Assembly (NCBI GenBank): GCA_046160865.1
Contig: JBJXHG010000147.1
Coordinates: 1-10,000, forward strand
DNA length: 10,000 bases
Reading direction: 5' to 3'
From: JBJXHG01 sp046160865
Lineage (GTDB): Bacteria > Planctomycetota > UBA1135 > GCA-002686595
In this document: positions 6,038 through 10,000 of the stretch, one piece after another
Layout of the letters: each line of letters begins with the position of its first letter
Position numbering within the stretch: the first letter of the stretch is position 1
Notes under the pieces: generated by a model
Told to the model about the DNA's origin: nothing
What the model saw: only the letters and a program-made list of their open reading frames with translations
Database searches by the model: none
Translations under genes and position numbers: made by a program

Positions 6038-6214
6038 GAGCCGTGGTAAAAGTGCTGCGAGCGCGAGAGTCGTCCGTTCGGGTCGACCCTGTCCGTCGGA
6101 CGGGGAGCGCCGCGGCAGTCGAATCCTCGTGATTCGCCGATCACGCGACGCCCAGTGCGCCAGACGGCCGGCGCGAGCGGACGACTCTGGCGCCGAATGA
6201 CTTTCACCACGGGC
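6038..6214. repeat. Palindromic repeat family A, copy A2
   Basis: A second, more diverged copy of about 177 bp. The outer arms are GCCGTGGTAAAAGTGCTGCGA (left, beginning 6040) and GAATGACTTTCACCACGGGC (right). The 21-base apex is identical to A1 and A3 (6120-6140). The stem AGAGTCGTCCG pairs with CGGACGACTCT, a compensatory change relative to A1. It fills the space between the DUF2383 gene and the kinase and ends 12 bases before the kinase ATG, so it forms the kinase leader. Confidence 0.82.
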
Positions 6215-6226
6215 GGCCCTCTCCGG

Positions 6227-9200
6227 ATGTTCGAGCGCTTCTCCTCTCACCCCGTGCGCGGCGCGCGCAGCATCGCCCGCATCCTCGCGGCCGTCGTCGC
6301 GTTGCTCGGGGCCAGCGTGTTGCTCGGCCGCGCGGGCGCGCTCTCCGATCTCGCGTCGATCGTGCCGGGCGCAGTCGGCATGAACCGCGACTCGGCCGTC
6401 GGATTCTGCTTGGCCGGCATCGGCGTCTGGCTGTCGCTCGCGCGCGGAGCCGCGCGCATATTCGGACGGTCGCTCCTCGTAGCAGCGGCCGTGCTCGCAT
6501 GCGTACATCTCGCGCGCGAGCTCGCCGGCTTCGCGCTGCCGGTCGGCACGCTCGCGTTCCGCGACGAGTTCGAGGCCGCTGGCGGAGCGACAGGCGGACG
6601 CGCTTCGACCGTGACCGCGCTGTGCTTCCTGCTCGTGAGCAGCGGTCATCTGCTCAGCCTCGCGAAGTACGCGACCCTCGCTTCGATCGGCCAGTGTCTC
6701 GTCATCGTCGTCGCGCTGCTCGCCGTGCACGCTCTGTTCGGCTACGCGTACGGCGTCGACTCGGTGTATCGCCTGCCGTCGGCGACGACGATGGCGCTGA
6801 ACTCCGCGATCGCGTTCGTGCTGCTCGCGTGCGCCTGCTTCCATGCGTCGGCCGAGCGCGGCATCGGTTCGGTCCTGACCGATCCCGGCCCCGGTGGAAC
6901 GCTCTTGCGACGCATGCTGCCCGTGCTCCTCGTCACGCCGCTCCTGCTCGGCTGGATCGCGGTGCGCGGCATGAGCGCGGGTCGCTTCGACTTGGGCTTC
7001 GCGCTCGCGCTGATCTCGAGCGGCAGCGCCGCGCTGATGCTCGGCTTCCTCGCGTGGACCGTGCACAGCGTGCGCTCGTCGGACGACAAGCTGCTCTCCG
7101 CGGTGCGCGAGCTCGCCGCGAGCGAGCGCATGTTCCGCGTCTCTTTCGAGAACGCGTTCGTCGGAATGGCGCACCTCGACCGCTCGCGACACTGGTTGCG
7201 CGTGAACGCGCGCCTCGCCGCGCTGCTCGGGTACAGCGAGGACGCGCTGCGCGAGCGGCGTCTCGACGAACTCGTGCATCCCGCGCACTTCGCGGAGCTC
7301 GACGAACGGCTCACTGCGATCGAGCACGGCCGCGCGGACGTCCACACCGGAGAAGCGCGCTGGATCGCGCGCGACGGCCGCTTGCTGTGGTTCGACGCGC
7401 ACGCGACCGCACGCCGCGGCGAGGACGGCACGTTCGAGCATTTCATCCTCGTGGTTCAGGACGTGACGGAGGCGAAACGCGCGGCCGAACAGCTGCGCAT
7501 CCAAGCGCGCAGCCTCGAAGCCGCCGCGACCGGGATCACGATCTGCGACATGCGCGAAGCGGACGATCCAATCGTGTACGTCAACTCGGCGTTCGAGCGG
7601 CTCACGGGCTACTCGCGCGACGACGTGATCGGGAGGAACTGCCGGTTCCTCGGCGCGCTCGCTCCCGACCAAGCCGAGCTCGAAGAGGTGCGTGCCGCGC
7701 TGCGCGCCGGCCGTGCGTGCACCGTCGTCCTGCGGAACTTCACGAAAGAGGGCCTGCTGTTCTGGAACGAGCTGTCGCTCTCACCGGTGCTCGACGAGCG
7801 CGGCCTGGTGACGCATTACATCGGGATCCAGAAGGACATCACGGAGTCGCGCCGCCTCGCCGCCGAGATCGACACGTCGCTGCGCAACGCACTGGAGGAG
7901 CGCACGCGCGCGTTGGAGGCGACGCGCGCGCGCGACGTGCTGCTCGCGATCGTGTCGCACGAGCTGCGCTCGCCGCTGAACTCGATCCGTCTGTGGACAT
8001 CCGTGCTGCAGGCCGACCAGTCGGCGGACCCGGCAACCGTGCAGAAGGCGCTGCTGCAGATCGAGTCGAGCGTCGAGACGCAGAGCCGTCTCATCGCGGA
8101 CTTGCTCGACGTCTCGCGCATCGCGTCGGGACGGATGGCGCTCGAGCGCGAAGAGCTCGATCTGCGCACCGTCGTCGACGAGGTGATCGCCGAGTTCGGA
8201 CCGGCCGCCGAACGTCGCGGCGTGCACTTCACGGCAACCGCGCTCGCGGGCGACGTCGCCATCGACGGCGACCGCGTGCGCGTCGAGCAAGTGGTGCGCA
8301 ATCTGCTCGAGAACGCGCTGAAGTTCACGCCGCGCGGCGGCCACATCGAGCTCGGGATCGCGGCGCTCGCGGGCGAGGTCGAGCTGTGCATCCGCGACGA
8401 CGGTGCCGGGATCGACTCGGACGACCTCGCGCACGTGTTCGATCAGTTCTGGCAAGCCGCGAGCGATTCGAGCCGGCGCAAGGGCGGACTCGGGCTCGGA
8501 TTGAGCATCGTCAAGCTGATCGTCGAGCGGCACGGCGGCCGCGTGCGCGCGGAGAGCGCGGGCGTCGGCCACGGTTCGACGTTCGTCGTGACGCTGCCGA
8601 CGGTGCCACGCTCGTCGAAGTCCGCCGCGCGCAGCGCGCCGCTCGCGAACCTGGTCGCGCCGCTCGCAGCCGACGTGCTCGTCGTCGACGACGAAGCCGG
8701 CACGGCGGAAGCGCTCGCGCTCGCGCTACAGATGCGCGGACTGCAAGTGCGCGTCGCACACGACGGGCCGAGCGCGTTGCGCGCGATCACCGCGCTGCGG
8801 CCCAGAGTGCTCATCAGCGACTTGATGATGCCGGGCATGAGCGGTTTCGAGCTCTTGGTGCGCGTGCGCGAGTTGGAGCGGAACAGCAGCGCGCCGCACA
8901 TCCATGCGATCGCGATCAGCGGTCGCGTCGACCCGAACGATCTACGGCGCAGCCGGCGCGCGGGCTTCGACGCGTACATGCCGAAGCCGATCCGCGTCCA
9001 AGCGGTCGTGAATTGGATCCAGGAGTCGCTCTCGCAACTCGTGCGAACGGCCGCGGAGCGCTTGCGCGTGCTCGTCGTCGCCGAGCCGGAGAGCTGGATC
9101 GATACGCTCCACGGCGCAGGACACGAAGTGCACGTCGCGAGAGACGCGGCCGAGGCGCAGGCCATTGCCGCGCGAGCGCGTCCGCACCTGCTCGTCATCG

Positions 9201-9394
9201 ACCTCGAGCGCGCGCGCGGCGACGTGCTCGCGCTGTCGCGAACGCTGCGTGAGGATCAGCTCTCGCTCTTCGTCGTCGCGCTGACGAACCGCAGCGCGCG
9301 CGAGCTCGACCCGGCCGTCTTCGACGCCGCGCTGTCGATGCCCGTCGAGCTGGAAGCGCTCGAACGGATCCTGAAACAAGCGCGGACGGCGTGA
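6227..9394 (+). CDS. Membrane hybrid histidine kinase with PAS, LOV and two receiver domains
   Basis: A 1055-residue sensor. About eight hydrophobic helices (16-277) form a membrane domain. Then come a PAS domain with PAC motif (about 300-415), a second PAS of LOV type (about 423-545), a dimerisation helix with phospho-accepting H578 (VSHELRSPLNSIRLW), and a HATPase with N-box NLLENALKFT (N692, N696), G1 DDGAGID (724-730) and G2 GGLGLGLSI (753-761). Receiver 1 (about 816-935) has D821/D822, D865, S898 and K920. A degenerate second receiver (about 946-1050) keeps D992 but lacks the conserved lysine. The LOV motif GRNCRFLG carries the photo-adduct cysteine C472, with flavin contacts N504, N514 and Q535, suggesting blue-light or redox sensing through flavin. 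The open frame starts at 6155, but that ATG and the one at 6197 lie inside repeat A2; the ATG at 6227 is preferred. Its ribosome site is weak. It may feed the NtrC-type regulator upstream. Confidence 0.92.
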   Translation: MFERFSSHPVRGARSIARILAAVVALLGASVLLGRAGALSDLASIVPGAVGMNRDSAVGFCLAGIGVWLSLARGAARIFGRSLLVAAAVLACVHLARELAGFALPVGTLAFRDEFEAAGGATGGRASTVTALCFLLVSSGHLLSLAKYATLASIGQCLVIVVALLAVHALFGYAYGVDSVYRLPSATTMALNSAIAFVLLACACFHASAERGIGSVLTDPGPGGTLLRRMLPVLLVTPLLLGWIAVRGMSAGRFDLGFALALISSGSAALMLGFLAWTVHSVRSSDDKLLSAVRELAASERMFRVSFENAFVGMAHLDRSRHWLRVNARLAALLGYSEDALRERRLDELVHPAHFAELDERLTAIEHGRADVHTGEARWIARDGRLLWFDAHATARRGEDGTFEHFILVVQDVTEAKRAAEQLRIQARSLEAAATGITICDMREADDPIVYVNSAFERLTGYSRDDVIGRNCRFLGALAPDQAELEEVRAALRAGRACTVVLRNFTKEGLLFWNELSLSPVLDERGLVTHYIGIQKDITESRRLAAEIDTSLRNALEERTRALEATRARDVLLAIVSHELRSPLNSIRLWTSVLQADQSADPATVQKALLQIESSVETQSRLIADLLDVSRIASGRMALEREELDLRTVVDEVIAEFGPAAERRGVHFTATALAGDVAIDGDRVRVEQVVRNLLENALKFTPRGGHIELGIAALAGEVELCIRDDGAGIDSDDLAHVFDQFWQAASDSSRRKGGLGLGLSIVKLIVERHGGRVRAESAGVGHGSTFVVTLPTVPRSSKSAARSAPLANLVAPLAADVLVVDDEAGTAEALALALQMRGLQVRVAHDGPSALRAITALRPRVLISDLMMPGMSGFELLVRVRELERNSSAPHIHAIAISGRVDPNDLRRSRRAGFDAYMPKPIRVQAVVNWIQESLSQLVRTAAERLRVLVVAEPESWIDTLHGAGHEVHVARDAAEAQAIAARARPHLLVIDLERARGDVLALSRTLREDQLSLFVVALTNRSARELDPAVFDAALSMPVELEALERILKQARTA

Positions 9395-9410
9395 GAGCGC
9401 GAGCGCGCTC
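9395..9410. terminator. Hairpin between convergent kinase and THX genes
   Basis: GAGCGCG (9395-9401) and CGCGCTC (9404-9410) form a compact perfect inverted repeat immediately after the kinase stop. It could act as a stop signal for both convergent transcripts, but neither side has a T-run. Confidence 0.4.
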
Positions 9411-9452
9411 CGACATCCGTCCGTGACGTGCGCGGCTGCCGCCGCGGTGAGA

Positions 9453-9581
9453 TCAGCCCTTGGCCGCCGCCTTCGCGCGCTCCTTCTGCGTGCGGCGCTT
9501 GCTGCTCAAGCTGGGCCGGCGCTTGCCGGCGGATCCGCGCCAAATCTTGCCTTGGCGCGACTTCACATCACCTCTTCCCAT
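9453..9581 (-). CDS. THX-type 30S ribosomal protein (bTHX family)
   Basis: A 42-residue, very basic protein beginning MGRGDVKSRQGKIWRGSAGK. The MGxGDxKSRxGKIxRGSxGKxR pattern is characteristic of the small ribosomal protein THX (bTHX), which sits at the top of the 30S head in Thermus and is present in several other bacterial lineages. The C-terminal tail is rich in Lys, Arg and Ala, ending AKAAAKG. The ATG (complement of 9579-9581) is fixed by the family N-terminus. A weak AAGCGAG lies upstream. The frame stays open further upstream, but that part reads through repeats B3 and A3 and is not coding. It is easily missed because of its size. It is monocistronic here and converges on the kinase. 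The assignment is from motif memory only. Confidence 0.82.
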   Translation of the reverse strand: MGRGDVKSRQGKIWRGSAGKRRPSLSSKRRTQKERAKAAAKG

Positions 9582-9708
9582 GGATGCTCGCTTCGTTGGA
9601 CGTTCGATCGATCGGCGCGGACGCGCCTTTGTGCGGAACATGATCGCGTGTACCGGCTCCCGTGGGAAGACACCGCCCCGCTTCCGGCGCGCGCGATCGA
9701 CGGCCGGG
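9582..9708. other. Upstream region of the THX gene
   Basis: No gene is recognised. On the minus strand this is the leader and promoter region of the THX gene. A GC hairpin GGCGCG/CGCGCC (9619-9632) is visible, but no confident -35/-10 or -24/-12 box. Confidence 0.4.
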
Positions 9709-9890
9709 GCTATCCCGGATTTCTCACCACGTTCGTCGCCAGGTCGCGTCAGCGCGTGCAGAGCAAGGTGTTGCATCGGAATCGACCGGAGGTGACCTGG
9801 AAGGTCAGCGACGATCGATTCCGATCCAACAACGCCGCCCGAGCGTGTTGGCGCGACCGCAGCAGGACGTGGTGAGAAGTGCGGGCTGCT
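9709..9890. repeat. Palindromic repeat family B, complete copy B3
   Basis: A hairpin of about 182 bp whose two arms of about 90 bases mirror each other around 9800. Paired blocks are TTCTCACCACGT (9721-9732) with ACGTGGTGAGAA (9867-9878), GTTGCATCGGAATCGA (9770-9785) with TCGATTCCGATCCAAC (9815-9830, one mismatch), and the apex TGACC-TGGAA-GGTCA (9793-9807). The right terminus GGGCTG matches family A; the left terminus is degenerate. Half-copies occur at 5360 and about 6037. Confidence 0.82.
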
Positions 9891-9892
9891 AG

Positions 9893-10000
9893 CAGCCCGT
9901 GGTGGAAGTGCTTCGCGCGCGAAAGTCGTCCGTTCGTGTCGGAGCAAGGAGTGCGACCGCAGGCGAATCCTCGTGATTCGCCGAGGATCGAGCGACGCCG
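9893..10000. repeat. Palindromic repeat family A, copy A3 (cut by window end)
   Basis: The left half and apex of a third family A copy: CAGCCCGTGGTGGAAGTGC, then GCGCGAAAGTCGTCCG, then the identical 21-base apex (9964-9984) and the start of the right arm. It is closer to A1 than A2 is. Only CTAG separates it from the right end of B3. The right terminus lies beyond the window. Confidence 0.82.

Noticed and set aside
6043..6059. TGGTAAA-AGTG-CTGC, a possible -24/-12 box in A2 ahead of the kinase
   Set aside because: Four mismatches in the core, and the equivalent site in A1 lacks the GC.
5966..7672. 568-codon minus-strand open frame opposite the kinase
   Set aside because: Composition is Arg/Glu/His-rich without motifs and the opposite strand carries clear domain signatures; antisense shadow.
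6499..9252. 917-codon plus-strand open frame overlapping the kinase
   Set aside because: Out-of-frame Arg-rich shadow of the kinase caused by GC bias; no domains.
9845..9861. TTGGCGCG-ACCG-CAGC, a sigma-54-like match in B3
   Set aside because: Spacing is right but three core positions mismatch, and it lies within the arm of a palindrome with no gene start nearby in the window.
9582..9947. N-terminal extension of the THX reading frame
   Set aside because: It reads through B3 and A3; the THX family begins at MGRGD.
3590..10000. The three palindromes as a CRISPR array
   Set aside because: Copies are kilobases apart, long and palindromic, without short regular spacers or cas genes.

Overview
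The window is GC-rich bacterial chromosome (strong G/C third-position bias, long shadow frames opposite every gene). The organism cannot be named from sequence alone. It uses sigma-54 extensively, has a NtrC-type activator and a LOV-type hybrid kinase, and encodes a THX-type small ribosomal protein. A free-living, high-GC Gram-negative lineage such as Planctomycetota, Myxococcota or Pseudomonadota is plausible, but this is inference.

Layout. A housekeeping gene, hemL (108-1391, +), converges on a secreted double PRC-barrel protein (1485-2453, -) across a strong hairpin terminator. A gene-free divergent region (2454-3095) separates the PRC gene from a BON-domain lipoprotein (3096-3545, +). Then come a palindromic repeat (A1), a NtrC-family sigma-54 activator with receiver domain (3968-5332, +), a DUF2383/PA2169-type four-helix-bundle protein (5509-5973, +), a second palindromic repeat (A2), and a 1055-residue membrane hybrid histidine kinase with a PAS, a LOV and two receiver domains (6227-9394, +). 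A 42-residue THX-type ribosomal protein gene (9453-9581, -) converges on the kinase. The last ~290 bases are two abutting long hairpin repeats (B3, then A3, cut by the window end).

How it works together. Three genes, PRC-barrel, BON and DUF2383, each have a well-matched sigma-54 -24/-12 promoter (GG-N10-GC with GGCAC and TTGC or GTGC boxes) correctly oriented 58 to 108 bases upstream of the start codon. They lie on both strands and flank the gene for a NtrC-type activator with intact GAFTGA, Walker and receiver residues. The simplest reading is a local regulon in which the activator, perhaps phosphorylated from the nearby LOV hybrid kinase, switches on a set of envelope or stress-type proteins through sigma-54. 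This is the most coherent undescribed system I can see here.

The second notable feature is a pair of related dispersed palindromes. Family A (159-177 bp, three copies) and family B (about 180 bp, one complete copy plus fragments) are intergenic, share CAGCCCG termini and look MITE-like. Family A has a fully conserved 21-base apex, at least one compensatory stem change between copies, and in one copy a flanking 4-bp direct repeat.
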